Assembly (NCBI RefSeq): GCF_029504695.1 | Contig: NZ_JAQFIN010000004.1 | Span: 124,001 to 188,000 of the forward strand | From: Parabacteroides sp. PF5-6 | GTDB taxonomy: Bacteria > Bacteroidota > Bacteroidia > Bacteroidales > Tannerellaceae | Direction of reading: 5' to 3' | DNA: 64,000 bases | Part shown: one piece after another, positions 7,862-16,350 of the stretch | How positions within the stretch are numbered: position 1 is the first letter of the stretch | Layout: the number at the start of each line of letters is the position of its first letter | Position numbers and translations under genes: made by a program | Notes under the pieces: generated by a model | The model's input: the letters and a program-made list of their open reading frames with translations, nothing else | The model's database searches: none | Told to the model about the DNA's origin: nothing

Positions 7862-8542
7862 ATGAAAAAGATTGTATTGTTTTTAGTGGGGATGATGAGT
7901 GTGTTTGCGGCACAGGCGCAGTGGTCGGTGGCTCCGGAGGCGGGCATAACGGCGGTGAATATGAATGCGGGGCTCCATAATGATCGGTGGGAGGCCGGTT
8001 GGAAGTTGGGTGTTGGTGTGGAGTATCAGTTGACGCAGCGGTTTAGCCTGAAGTCCGGCCTTCATTATACGCAAAGAGGGGGTACCTGGTTCCCTTTGCT
8101 CGGGTATGATGCCAATGAGGAACTTTATGTCGGTACACTCAAAGATAAACGTCATTTCCTGCAACTGCCTTTGATGGCGCAATGGGGCTGGAATCTGGGT
8201 CAGGATGTGCGATTGAATATGGGTGTTGGAGGCTATGTGGCGTATGATACGCATCACAGTTCCAGTTACGGGTATTATAGTGATTTCAATGGAGAATACG
8301 GCTATGGCTATGGTTATATCTACAGTTATGGCTATGCGGAGGGAAGCGGTTCTAATTTCTTCCGGGGGATAAATGCTTTCGACTGGGGAGCCTCTCTGGC
8401 TGTCGGGCTGGAAGTGAAAAATCTCTATTTCAATCTGGGCTACGATGCCTCTTTGGGGAAAGAATATGAATATGATAGTGTCGGCTTGAATTATCATACG
8501 TTAAGCCTGACCGTCGGCTATAAATTCAGATTAGGAAAATAA
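7862..8542 (+). CDS. Outer-membrane beta-barrel protein (PorT-like), Tyr/Gly-rich loop
   Basis: A 226-residue exported protein: signal peptide MKKIVLFLVGMMSVFAAQAQ, then alternating amphipathic strands (WKLGVGVEYQL, FSLKSGLHYTQRGG, RLNMGVGGYVAYD) ending in LSLTVGYKFRLGK, typical of 8-strand PorT/OmpX-size barrels in Bacteroidetes. Around residues 138-165 is a low-complexity Tyr/Gly/Ser segment (GYGYGYIYSYGY) predicted to be an extracellular loop. The FecR gene starts 5 bp after the stop, so they are co-transcribed. A link to the sigma/anti-sigma circuit is inferred from position. Confidence 0.75.
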   Translation: MKKIVLFLVGMMSVFAAQAQWSVAPEAGITAVNMNAGLHNDRWEAGWKLGVGVEYQLTQRFSLKSGLHYTQRGGTWFPLLGYDANEELYVGTLKDKRHFLQLPLMAQWGWNLGQDVRLNMGVGGYVAYDTHHSSSYGYYSDFNGEYGYGYGYIYSYGYAEGSGSNFFRGINAFDWGASLAVGLEVKNLYFNLGYDASLGKEYEYDSVGLNYHTLSLTVGYKFRLGK

Positions 8543-8547
8543 GAAAG

Positions 8548-9396
8548 ATGAACGAGCAACAATCACAGGACGACAAATTACGCTTTGTCCTTCGGCATTA
8601 CAAAGAAAACAGCCTGGACGCCGAAGCGGCCTGGCAGACTTTTGCCGAGCGACAGGGCATTCGCCGAAAGACGGCTTTCCGCCGTTACGCAGGTGCCGCG
8701 GCTGCCGTGCTGTTGTTGTTGATTGGTTTATCGGGGAAATATTACCTGGACCGGAACGCGACGGAATGGATCGCGGTAACAACCGGAACGGGCGAATACA
8801 AAGAAGTGTGGTTGCCGGATAGTACGGCTGTCTCCCTGGCGGGAAATACCAGCCTTCGGTACGACCGGAAAACGTATGGAAAAGAAAAACGCGCGGTGGA
8901 GTTGACCGGCAAAGCCTTCTTTGAGGTGGCCCGTGATGAGGCGCGTCCTTTTTCCGTACAGACAGCACAAACACTAACGACGGTTCTGGGCACCAGCTTC
9001 CAACTGGCGGAAAAGGCGGAAAATACTTCGTTGCACGTGCAAACCGGCCGTGTCCGTTTCAGCGGAGCGGAAGAGGCAGAGGCTATATTGACGGCCGGCA
9101 TGTCGGCGCGTTACTCGTCGGAAGAAGGTCTGCAGATGGAAGAACAGGAGGAAGCGGACGGCAACTACCTGGCCTGGAAAACCCGTCAGTTGCGTTTCCG
9201 CGCGACGCCGCTCGAGCAGGTGATCCGCGATGTCAGTGCCGCCTATCAGGTAGAAATCATTAATCCTACCCAAGGGGATACCAACCTGCGGCTGACTTCT
9301 TCGTTTGATAATCTAACGCTGGATGAATTATTATCCGTGATCAATGAGACATTGGATATTCAGTTGGAAGTACATCCGGCCGATAAAAACAAATAA
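8548..9396 (+). CDS. FecR family anti-sigma factor
   Basis: A 282-residue inner-membrane regulator. Residues of about 1-50 form the cytoplasmic sigma-binding tail (VLRHYKENSLDAEAAWQTFA), residues 53-69 one membrane span (AAAAVLLLLIGLSG), and the periplasmic part carries FecR domain motifs (GEYKEVWLPDSTAVSLAGNT, VELTGKAFFEVARDE, FSVQT, TVLGTSF). The last 75 residues form the DUF4974 domain (FRATPLEQVIRDVSAAYQVE then LTLDELLSVINETLDIQ). It signals ligand binding at the TonB receptor to the ECF sigma encoded at 5913-6416. Confidence 0.93.
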   Translation: MNEQQSQDDKLRFVLRHYKENSLDAEAAWQTFAERQGIRRKTAFRRYAGAAAAVLLLLIGLSGKYYLDRNATEWIAVTTGTGEYKEVWLPDSTAVSLAGNTSLRYDRKTYGKEKRAVELTGKAFFEVARDEARPFSVQTAQTLTTVLGTSFQLAEKAENTSLHVQTGRVRFSGAEEAEAILTAGMSARYSSEEGLQMEEQEEADGNYLAWKTRQLRFRATPLEQVIRDVSAAYQVEIINPTQGDTNLRLTSSFDNLTLDELLSVINETLDIQLEVHPADKNK

Positions 9397-9400
9397 ATCA

Positions 9401-12133
9401 ATGCGATATATATTACTTTGTATAGGGGTGTGGTTACTTCCTGTCCTTTTCTCGTTGCTATACGCGCAGCAGGAAGAAGGAATCGTGGAGAAGACCCTTA
9501 CCCTCGAGAAACGAAAGGTGCCTCTATTGGAAATTCTGGAAGAGATAGAGCGCCAAACGGCTTTCACTTTCGCTTACGAAGCGACCTTATTGGAAGGGCT
9601 GCCGCCGGTGACATTCACCGCCAGCGCGCTGCCGATCGAAGAAGCCTTGGCGGAGTTGTTTCGCACTTTGCCCGTGATGTATCGGATCAATGGGCGTATG
9701 ATTATCCTGAAAAAGCGTCCCCGTCAGGTGGTGATCAGCGGTTTTGTGCGCGAGGCTGCCTCGTCGGAGCCACTGATCGGTGCTTCGGTCTATCAGGTGG
9801 GCAAACGAAAAGGGGTAGCCACCAATAGCTATGGATTCTTTAGCCTCTCATTGAATCCGGGAGATATCCATCTGCAGATCTCGTATATCGGCTTCCAGCC
9901 CCAACAGCTCTCTTTCCCTTTTATGGAACGGGATACATTGATTACCATTGAGTTGGAGAACAGTGCGTCCCTGAAAGAGGTGGTGGTGATGGCCGACGAC
10001 CGGGAACGGCAACAGGTGCATACCACGCGGATGGGTGCATTGGAGTTCGACCGGCAGACGATCCGGCAGACGCCGGTGATGTTTGGCGAGGCGGATATCG
10101 TCAAGACCCTGCAACTCACGCCGGGTGTCACTTCGGGCACCGATGGCTTCGCCGGTATGTATGTGCGTGGCGGCAATTCCGATGAGAACCTCTTCCTGAT
10201 CGACGGCAATCCGGTCTATCAGATCAGCCATGTCGGCGGCCTTTTCTCTGCTTTTAACCCGGATGCGATCCGGAATGTGGAGTTTTATAAGGCGGGCTTC
10301 CCTTCCCGTTACGGGGGGCGATTGTCCTCGGTGGTCGATGTGCATACGAAAGAAGGTAATATGAAAGAGTTTCACGGCAGTGCCACCCTGGGACTGATTG
10401 CCGGGAACCTCAGCCTGGAAGGCCCGATCATCAAAGACCGCACCTCATTTGCCCTTTCTTTCCGGCGCACCTGGCTCGATGTGATCACAGCTCCGGCACT
10501 GGCGATTGCCAATAATCGTTTTTTAGAGAAGGACGGCAACCGGATGCACGCCAACTATAACTTTTATGACCTGAATGCGGTGATCAGCCATAAATTCAGT
10601 GAGCGGAGTCGCTTCTACCTGAGCTTCTATAACGGCCGCGACGGGCTGTTGGGTGGCTCGGACGAATTCAATGAAGATAAAGAGGATACTCCTTTTAATC
10701 AGGAACAACGAGCCCGCCTGCACTGGGGCAATCTCTTGGCCTCGGCGGCGTGGACCTATGTGTTCAGCCCGAAGCTGTTCGGGAAGATCTCGGGCGTGTT
10801 CACGCAATACCGCTCTTCGATGGAGCGTACGTTCGATGAATGGTACGGACACAAAGATACGGAAGAGTATTATCAAGCATACAATGAATCAAATAGCAAT
10901 ACGGCAATCTTAGACGTGGGCGCCCGCGCGGCTTTCGATTATCTGCCCCGGTCGGATCATCATATCCGCTTTGGCGGTGACTTACTGGTGCATCGCTTTC
11001 GCCCGGAATACAGCCAGATGAAGATTAAAAATCTCTCGCAGAATGACTCCCTTTCGGTCGGCACCGTTTTTACGGACGACCTCCTGTGGGCGCGCGAAGG
11101 GGCGGTCTTTCTCGAAGACGATTGGACGCTGTCGGAGCCGCTGCGGGTAAATGCCGGCTTGCGGTTCAGCCTTTTTAATGTAGAGGGAAAGACCTATACA
11201 GGTATCGAGCCGCGCCTATCGATGCGCTGGAAGTTGCGCGACGACCTGAGCCTGAAAGCCTCTTACTCGCGGATGCAGCAATATATTCATCTGGTGAGCG
11301 AGTCGTATATCAACCTGCCGACAGATGCCTGGATGCCAGTCACCCGCCAATTGAAACCGCTTGAAAGCGATCAGTTTTCGCTCGGAGCCTACTACACATT
11401 GAATAAGACCTACGACTTGTCGATTGAAGCGTATTATAAGAAACTCTACAACGTATTGGAATACAAAGAAGGCTATACCTATCTGCCCTCATTTGTCTCT
11501 TGGGAGGAGAAGATGACCTCGGGCAAAGGACGTTCGTATGGCCTGGAATTGATGGCGCGCAAAAGTACAGGCCGCACTACGGGCTGGATCGGTTATGCCC
11601 TCTCCTGGAGCGACCGCCAGTTCGACGATATCAATAATGGCCATCGTTTTCCTGCCAAATACGACAGCCGGCATAAACTGAATATCGTGGCGATGCATAA
11701 ACTCTCGGACCGGGTGGAGCTTTCGGCAGCCTGGTCGCTATCGTCGGGAACATACGCTACGCTCTCATTGGAGAACTATCAGAGCACGCTCAAGAAGCCG
11801 GGAAGCCCTTGGGTACCCGACCGTGATAACGGATATCTGGATATCGATTATTATGGCGAACGGAATAACTATCAGTTTCCCACCTACCACCGATTGGACC
11901 TGGGCATCAACATCTACCGGCCAAAGAAAAGTGGACGCATGGGGATCTGGAACGTAAGTGTGTACAACGCCTACTGCCGGAGAAACCCCGTTGCGATCTA
12001 TAAATCAGATAAATTAGTCAAAGACCTGAATAGCCAATCCGGTTACGGAATGGACTATAAATACGTTCCGGTGTTCAAACAGGCCAGCCTGTGGCCTATC
12101 GTACCTTCTGTTTCTTACACCTATAAATTTTAA
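9401..12133 (+). CDS. TonB-dependent transducer receptor with STN and CarboxypepD_reg domains
   Basis: From the ATG at 9401, four bases after FecR, the protein has 910 residues; a longer frame from 9344 would overlap FecR and lose the signal peptide (MRYILLCIGVWLLPVLFSLL YAQ). Domains in order: STN (about 25-95, VPLLEILEEIERQTAFTFAY), CarboxypepD_reg-like (about 108-190, ISGFVREAASSEPLIGASVY), plug (about 200-320, GGNSDENLFLIDGNPVYQIS), and barrel to the C-terminal Phe (SYTYKF). The STN domain marks it as a FecA-like transducer that activates the anti-sigma/sigma pair. The ligand is unknown. It pairs with a DUF4249 lipoprotein downstream. Confidence 0.93.
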   Translation: MRYILLCIGVWLLPVLFSLLYAQQEEGIVEKTLTLEKRKVPLLEILEEIERQTAFTFAYEATLLEGLPPVTFTASALPIEEALAELFRTLPVMYRINGRMIILKKRPRQVVISGFVREAASSEPLIGASVYQVGKRKGVATNSYGFFSLSLNPGDIHLQISYIGFQPQQLSFPFMERDTLITIELENSASLKEVVVMADDRERQQVHTTRMGALEFDRQTIRQTPVMFGEADIVKTLQLTPGVTSGTDGFAGMYVRGGNSDENLFLIDGNPVYQISHVGGLFSAFNPDAIRNVEFYKAGFPSRYGGRLSSVVDVHTKEGNMKEFHGSATLGLIAGNLSLEGPIIKDRTSFALSFRRTWLDVITAPALAIANNRFLEKDGNRMHANYNFYDLNAVISHKFSERSRFYLSFYNGRDGLLGGSDEFNEDKEDTPFNQEQRARLHWGNLLASAAWTYVFSPKLFGKISGVFTQYRSSMERTFDEWYGHKDTEEYYQAYNESNSNTAILDVGARAAFDYLPRSDHHIRFGGDLLVHRFRPEYSQMKIKNLSQNDSLSVGTVFTDDLLWAREGAVFLEDDWTLSEPLRVNAGLRFSLFNVEGKTYTGIEPRLSMRWKLRDDLSLKASYSRMQQYIHLVSESYINLPTDAWMPVTRQLKPLESDQFSLGAYYTLNKTYDLSIEAYYKKLYNVLEYKEGYTYLPSFVSWEEKMTSGKGRSYGLELMARKSTGRTTGWIGYALSWSDRQFDDINNGHRFPAKYDSRHKLNIVAMHKLSDRVELSAAWSLSSGTYATLSLENYQSTLKKPGSPWVPDRDNGYLDIDYYGERNNYQFPTYHRLDLGINIYRPKKSGRMGIWNVSVYNAYCRRNPVAIYKSDKLVKDLNSQSGYGMDYKYVPVFKQASLWPIVPSVSYTYKF

Positions 12134-12136
12134 GCC

Positions 12137-13186
12137 ATGAAACGAATGGATTTATATAGTTTAGTATTTGTATTCTCTCTTGTCCTATTGGGCGCATGCC
12201 AGTGGGAGGTCGATGTGGAAGACCTTCGGAAAGACCCCCGCTTGGTGCTCAACGCGGTGGTGATGGCCCATCAGCCGGTCACAGCGAGTGTGTCGCGTAC
12301 CTGGTTTTTCACCGAGGACAATCCGAATGTGACTTTCCGGGATGCTGAGGTGCATCTTTATATCAACGGTCAATATCAGGAAACGATGGCCTGGGTCGAA
12401 GGCGACAAGCGCTATAACAGCCAGGGACTTTATCAGGCGGAGTACGTGTCGAAAGTAGGCGAACGGGTAGCGGTGATCGCACAAAAGAAAGGCTTCGCAA
12501 CAGTCTCCGCCGAAGTTGTTGTACCCACTCCCTGTCAGCAGTTTCAGGCAACGGAGCAAATAACCGAGTTACACTATGAGGATACTTTTGATGCCTCCCG
12601 TTTATTGTCGATCTCTTTCCGGGATAATGCCGACCGGGCAGATTATTACCTTTGCTTTTGTGAGTTAGGGTATCCGGTTTGGGATGAAGAAAAAGGGGAA
12701 TTTACGGGCGAATATAGTTGGACCAATCTGGATGCCGATTACACGGAGGAACCGCTTTTCATGGGTCAGTTAAGCGCTTTCGAGAAGATCTTAGGCTATG
12801 ACTGGCTGTCGGGTAAGTATGGTCGCGTATTTACCGACGAACAAATCAATGGAAAAGAATATACAATCCGTTTACCATTCCGGCAATCGACTTATGGATA
12901 TTATTATTATTACGACGGTTATGAAAATTGGGAGCTTGAAATCAGCGCGTTACCCCGCCTTTGCCGGGTCAGCCTGTACACCATCTCCGAATCGTATTAC
13001 CGCTACCTGAAAACCCTGATCGAGATGGAAGACGACTCGTTGCAACAGATGCTAATCGAATCCGGCCTGGCCGAACCCATCAGCCTCTACTGTAATATCG
13101 ACGGTGGCCTGGGCATCTTAGGCGCCTGCAATGGGCAAAGTGTGACGTTTGAATTGAGTGTTGCCAAACCCCGGCAGCCTTTCTGA
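12137..13186 (+). CDS. DUF4249 surface lipoprotein
   Basis: A 349-residue lipoprotein (signal LVFVFSLVLLGAC). The N-terminal Ig-like part (LVLNAVVMAHQPVTASVSRT, then FRDAEVHLYINGQY) and the ISFRDNADRADYYLCF region are typical of DUF4249 proteins, which sit next to STN-bearing TonB receptors in Bacteroidetes and are thought to be accessory ligand-binding lipoproteins. It starts 3 bp after the receptor. The final residues PRQPF and the stop codon are encoded by a copy of the 21-bp GC-rich repeat, so the native C-terminus has probably been replaced. Confidence 0.88.
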   Translation: MKRMDLYSLVFVFSLVLLGACQWEVDVEDLRKDPRLVLNAVVMAHQPVTASVSRTWFFTEDNPNVTFRDAEVHLYINGQYQETMAWVEGDKRYNSQGLYQAEYVSKVGERVAVIAQKKGFATVSAEVVVPTPCQQFQATEQITELHYEDTFDASRLLSISFRDNADRADYYLCFCELGYPVWDEEKGEFTGEYSWTNLDADYTEEPLFMGQLSAFEKILGYDWLSGKYGRVFTDEQINGKEYTIRLPFRQSTYGYYYYYDGYENWELEISALPRLCRVSLYTISESYYRYLKTLIEMEDDSLQQMLIESGLAEPISLYCNIDGGLGILGACNGQSVTFELSVAKPRQPF

Positions 13187-13585
13187 AAAGGCCGGCAGCC
13201 TTTTTCGCAACACCACATAAAAGTTTTTACCCGGGTCTTCACCTTTCACCCTTTACTGAGATCCCTCTATTGATCAGCGTTTCGGGTGAAAGCGGATCAC
13301 TCCACAACTTTTGCTTTACGCTTCGCTAAGCGACCTTCAGTTCGGGGTGACCCGTGAAAGCTTGGAGGAGGATGGAGGCTTCCCGAAAAAGGCCGGCAGG
13401 GTTTTCCAAAAGGCCGGCAGGGTTTTCCAAAAGGCCGGCAGGGTTTTTCCAAAGGCCGCCGGCTTTTTTCGGGAAGGTCTGTTGTTCTTTTAAGGTATGC
13501 CTTTAGCTTTCACCCGGAATGCTGATCAATACAGGGATCTGGCGACCGGGTGAAAGGTGAAGACCGGGGTAGAAAATTTTATGTG
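13168..13585. repeat. Composite repeat: 21-bp GC repeats flanked by 79-bp inverted arms
   Basis: The gap between convergent genes is almost entirely repeat. GC-rich units (GGCCGGCAGGGTTTTCC, 21-bp period) occur at 13168-13205 and four times in 13385-13466. The 79-bp segment 13214-13292 is repeated in inverted orientation at 13507-13585 with roughly 85% identity by eye, so the interior units are bracketed by long inverted arms. Each arm itself holds CTTTCACCCGG and its complement CCGGGTGAAAG. A third copy of the arm is at 34566-34644. Confidence 0.88.
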
Positions 13586-13594
13586 TGGGTATGT

Positions 13595-14305
13595 TTAGTT
13601 CCTCACCAGCGTACCGATCTTTTCGCCGCGCATAACTTTCAGGAGGTTGCCATTGGTGTCCATATCGAAAACGATGATCGGCAGGTTGTTTTCCTTGCAC
13701 ATGGTGGTGGCCGTCAGGTCCATCACCTTCAGGCCGCGGTGGTAGATCTCGTCGTAGGTGATCTCGTCGAACTTCGTGGCCGTCGGATCTTTCTCGGGGT
13801 CAGCGGTATAGATCCCGTCCACACGGGTGCCTTTGAGCATCACATCGGCTTCGATCTCGATGCCGCGCAGCGACGATCCGGTGTCGGTGGTAAAGAAAGG
13901 ATTGCCCGTTCCGCCCGATAGGATCACCACATGGCCCTGCTCGAGCAGTTCGATGGCGCGCCATTTGTTGTAGAACTCACCGATGGGTTCCATGCGGATA
14001 GCGGTCAATACGTTGGTCTTTACGCCGATAGCCGTCAGTGCCGAGCTCAGTGCCAGGCTGTTGATCACCGTAGCGAGCATCCCCATCTGGTCGCCTTTCA
14101 CGCGATCGAACCCTTTCGAAGCGCCACTCAGCCCCCGGAAGATATTCCCGCCGCCGATCACAATACCGACCTGCACACCCATTTCCACGATCTCTTTGAT
14201 CTGTTCGGCATACTCACCCAGCCGCACCTCGTCGATACCATACTGTTTCCCTCCCATCAGGGACTCTCCGCTCAGTTTCAGGAGCACACGATTGTATTTC
14301 TTCAT
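13595..14305 (-). CDS. pyrH: UMP kinase
   Basis: Phosphorylates UMP to UDP. The 236-residue length and motifs are those of the bacterial hexameric amino-acid-kinase family enzyme: RVLLKLSGESLMG at 6-18, GIVIGGGNIFRG at about 47-58, VVILSGGTGNPFFTTDT at about 126-142, and DGIYTADPEKDPTA at about 162-175. A TATCTTTG -7 box at 14323-14330 lies 18 bp before the start, giving a very short leader. Confidence 0.97.
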   Translation of the reverse strand: MKKYNRVLLKLSGESLMGGKQYGIDEVRLGEYAEQIKEIVEMGVQVGIVIGGGNIFRGLSGASKGFDRVKGDQMGMLATVINSLALSSALTAIGVKTNVLTAIRMEPIGEFYNKWRAIELLEQGHVVILSGGTGNPFFTTDTGSSLRGIEIEADVMLKGTRVDGIYTADPEKDPTATKFDEITYDEIYHRGLKVMDLTATTMCKENNLPIIVFDMDTNGNLLKVMRGEKIGTLVRN

Positions 14306-14333
14306 GTTTCAATGTTTTTGCACAAAGATAGGG

Positions 14334-15086
14334 TTATTTTTGAACAAACCCCACCTCCTTAAACGCATACCTTCGGAGGCTGTTGTCGCGGAGGCGGAGG
14401 ACGAGGTGGCCGGTGGGTTCGATCGTTTCGAGGGTGGCTTCAAAGGATCCGTCGATATCTTCGTAGAGGTGGAAACCGTCACGGCGGTAGAGGGCGGCGT
14501 GGTAGCGACTGCGGATCTCTTCTTCTTTTTCCTGCAACAGAAATAGGTAATAGGCGTAGAAACGGGTGAGGAATTGGTGCAGGATCTCTTCGCGGTCGTA
14601 GCTCTGGCCGGTGATCTGCGTGAGGGAGACGGGGTTGGGCGCGTCCGAGTGGAACCGCTTTTGGTTGAGGTTGAGACCCACGCCCTGGATGGAGCAGTAG
14701 ATCACAGGACCCGCCAGGTCGTTCTCGATCAGCATACCGCAGATCTTCCGGTCGCGCCAATAGATATCGTTCGGCCACTTGATGGTGATCTGATCGGTGT
14801 AGGTGTCGAGCGTCTCTTTGACACTCAGGGCGGTGATCTGCGCGATCAGGAATTGCCGGTTTGCCGGCAAGACATCGGGATAGAGTACGGTGCTGAACGT
14901 CAGGTTCGCCCCGGCTTCCGATTCCCAGCTATTGCCCATCTGTCCCCGGCCGGCCGTCTGCCTATCCGCCCAGAGCACACTGCCCTCCGGCAACGAACGG
15001 CCATTCAACCGCTCCCGCAAGCTCAGATTGGTCGACACCACCTCTTCCAGGTGTATAATTTCAGGTTTACTGTTTGTCTCTCTCAT
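14334..15086 (-). CDS. birA: Biotin--[acetyl-CoA-carboxylase] ligase
   Basis: Monofunctional biotin protein ligase of 250 residues from the ATG at 15086 (MRETNSKPEIIHLEEVVSTN). It lacks the N-terminal DNA-binding domain of E. coli BirA, so is probably not a repressor. The biotinyl-AMP loop is GRGQMGNSWESE (GRGRxGxxW class) and the catalytic strand IKWPNDIYWRDRKICGMLIE (KWPND..) is intact. The C-terminal beta domain (GSFEATLETIEPTGHLVLRL) is present. Confidence 0.95.
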   Translation of the reverse strand: MRETNSKPEIIHLEEVVSTNLSLRERLNGRSLPEGSVLWADRQTAGRGQMGNSWESEAGANLTFSTVLYPDVLPANRQFLIAQITALSVKETLDTYTDQITIKWPNDIYWRDRKICGMLIENDLAGPVIYCSIQGVGLNLNQKRFHSDAPNPVSLTQITGQSYDREEILHQFLTRFYAYYLFLLQEKEEEIRSRYHAALYRRDGFHLYEDIDGSFEATLETIEPTGHLVLRLRDNSLRRYAFKEVGFVQK

Positions 15087-15130
15087 AATTGCTTTACGCT
15101 TCGCTAAGCGATTTCCGCTTCGCTCCAATT

Positions 15131-15170
15131 CATCATTCTTAATTCTTAATTCTTAATTCTTAATTCTTCA
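15131..15170. repeat. AATTCTT heptamer tandem repeat
   Basis: Four to five consecutive copies of AATTCTT (TTAATTC phase) in the gap between birA and yraN. Just upstream (15092-15110) is GCTTTACGCTTCGCTAAGCG, also present at 13313-13332. Confidence 0.85.
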
Positions 15171-15175
15171 TTGCT

Positions 15176-15541
15176 TTATCTCACCCCCGGCAAAAACGCA
15201 TCCTCATAATGATCGATCTGATAGCCTTCGCCTTTCTTTACCAAAGCAATAATATCAAAGCGGACAGGCATCTCCAGGTTGAAATAGCGCACATAGGCAT
15301 CGGCTGCCGTGATCGTGCGCCGCATCTTCTTTTGGTCGACCGCCTCATCGGGAGCAATCAGGAAATCATCCGCCCGGGTCTTCACCTCGACCACCACGAG
15401 CATCTCATCGTCCATCGCCACGATATCCAATTCATAATGATGAAAGCGCCAGTTCGAATGCAGGATCCGATAGCCCTTCTTATGCAAAAAAGCCCGGGCA
15501 GCCTCTTCGCCTTCTTGTCCGGTTTTTAAGTGGGTATTCAT
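15176..15541 (-). CDS. YraN family (UPF0102) nuclease-fold protein
   Basis: 121 residues with the restriction-endonuclease-like core: GEEAARAFLHKKGYRILHSN, then ELDIVAMDDEMLVVVEVKTR (D and E-x-K positions at about 39, 52 and 54). The family is conserved across bacteria and its cellular role is not firmly established; an endonuclease activity is inferred from the fold. It is divergently transcribed from the 75-residue gene at 15602. Confidence 0.92.
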   Translation of the reverse strand: MNTHLKTGQEGEEAARAFLHKKGYRILHSNWRFHHYELDIVAMDDEMLVVVEVKTRADDFLIAPDEAVDQKKMRRTITAADAYVRYFNLEMPVRFDIIALVKKGEGYQIDHYEDAFLPGVR

Positions 15542-15564
15542 TTACACAAATGTAACTCTTTTCC

Positions 15565-15595
15565 TTTGTTTATTCACCCGAACACTCTATTTTTG
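15565..15595 (+). promoter_or_regulatory. Promoter for the tadA operon, possibly leaderless
   Basis: TTTG (15565-15568) and TATTTTTG (15588-15595) are 19 nt apart. The start codon of the next gene is at 15602, so transcription would begin at or within a base or two of the ATG. Confidence 0.6.
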
Positions 15596-15601
15596 CAAAT
15601 A

Positions 15602-15829
15602 ATGAAAAAAGCGCGCCTCCATAAGAATAATAAACCGGTGACTCCACGGATCCATAAGGTCACGTTTATGCTTAACGACGAAGAGCAGCGAGCGGTGGCG
15701 CGCTACCTCGAACGGTATAAGATCTCCAACAAATCGCGCTGGTACCGGGAGACCGTTCTGTCTCATATACTTAAAGTGATGGAAGAGGACTATCCTACGC
15801 TCTTCAACGAAAACGAGATGAGGCGATGA
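15602..15829 (+). CDS. Small basic protein, ribbon-helix-helix-like, upstream of tadA
   Basis: 75 residues from ATG 15602 (MKKARLHKNNKPVTPRIHKV, then TFMLNDEEQRAVARYLERYK). The stretch KVTFMLNDEEQRAVARYLER resembles the strand-helix start of ribbon-helix-helix or mobilisation-accessory proteins, but I cannot assign a function. The stop overlaps the tadA start by 4 bp (ATGA), so the two are translationally coupled. Confidence 0.7.
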   Translation: MKKARLHKNNKPVTPRIHKVTFMLNDEEQRAVARYLERYKISNKSRWYRETVLSHILKVMEEDYPTLFNENEMRR

Positions 15830-16269
15830 ATCCTTTCGACGATACGTATTTCATGCGCCAGGCATTGGCGGAAGCCCGTGCGGCAGCTGCCGAAGGGGAG
15901 GTGCCCGTCGGTGCGGTGATCGTGTGCAACGAACGCATCATCGCCCGGGCGCACAACCAGACGGAACGCCTCAACGATACGACCGCCCATGCCGAGATGC
16001 TGGCGATCACGGCGGCCACCAGCGCATTGGGTGCCAAGTATCTGACGGAATGCACGCTGTATGTCACCGTCGAGCCCTGCGTGATGTGTGCCGGTGCCAT
16101 CGGCTGGTCGCAGTTAAAGAAGGTGGTCTTCGGCACTCCCGACGAGAAAAGAGGCTATCAGCAATACGCTCCGAAAGCGTTCCACCCCAAAACGGAAGTG
16201 ATCCAAGGGCTTATGGAAGAGGAATGTGCACAGGAGATGAAGCTATTTTTTCTTCAAAGAAGAAAATAA
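15826..16269 (+). CDS. tadA: tRNA(adenine-34) deaminase
   Basis: Converts A34 to inosine in tRNA-Arg(ACG). 147 residues; zinc ligands and catalytic Glu in HAEM (about residues 52-55) and PCVMC (about 83-87), with the conserved GEVPVGAVIV at about 24-33. In many genomes this fold is also annotated as guanine deaminase, but VPVGAV and the VFGTPDEKRG loop match TadA. Confidence 0.95.
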   Translation: MNPFDDTYFMRQALAEARAAAAEGEVPVGAVIVCNERIIARAHNQTERLNDTTAHAEMLAITAATSALGAKYLTECTLYVTVEPCVMCAGAIGWSQLKKVVFGTPDEKRGYQQYAPKAFHPKTEVIQGLMEEECAQEMKLFFLQRRK

Positions 16270-16350
16270 ATCTTAACGCAACAGTTGCTTTTTCTCTCTA
16301 TCAACTATTATCCCTATATTTGCCTTTCTCCTTATAAATAAGACAAAATT

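Noticed and set aside
9344-9400. Upstream start for the TonB receptor
   Set aside because: It would overlap fecR and place 19 residues ahead of a good signal peptide; the ATG at 9401 is better.
13311-13493. 60-codon frame with FQKAGRV repeats
   Set aside because: Produced by the 21-bp GC repeat, which stays in frame because 21 is divisible by 3; the same happens at 46198-46410.
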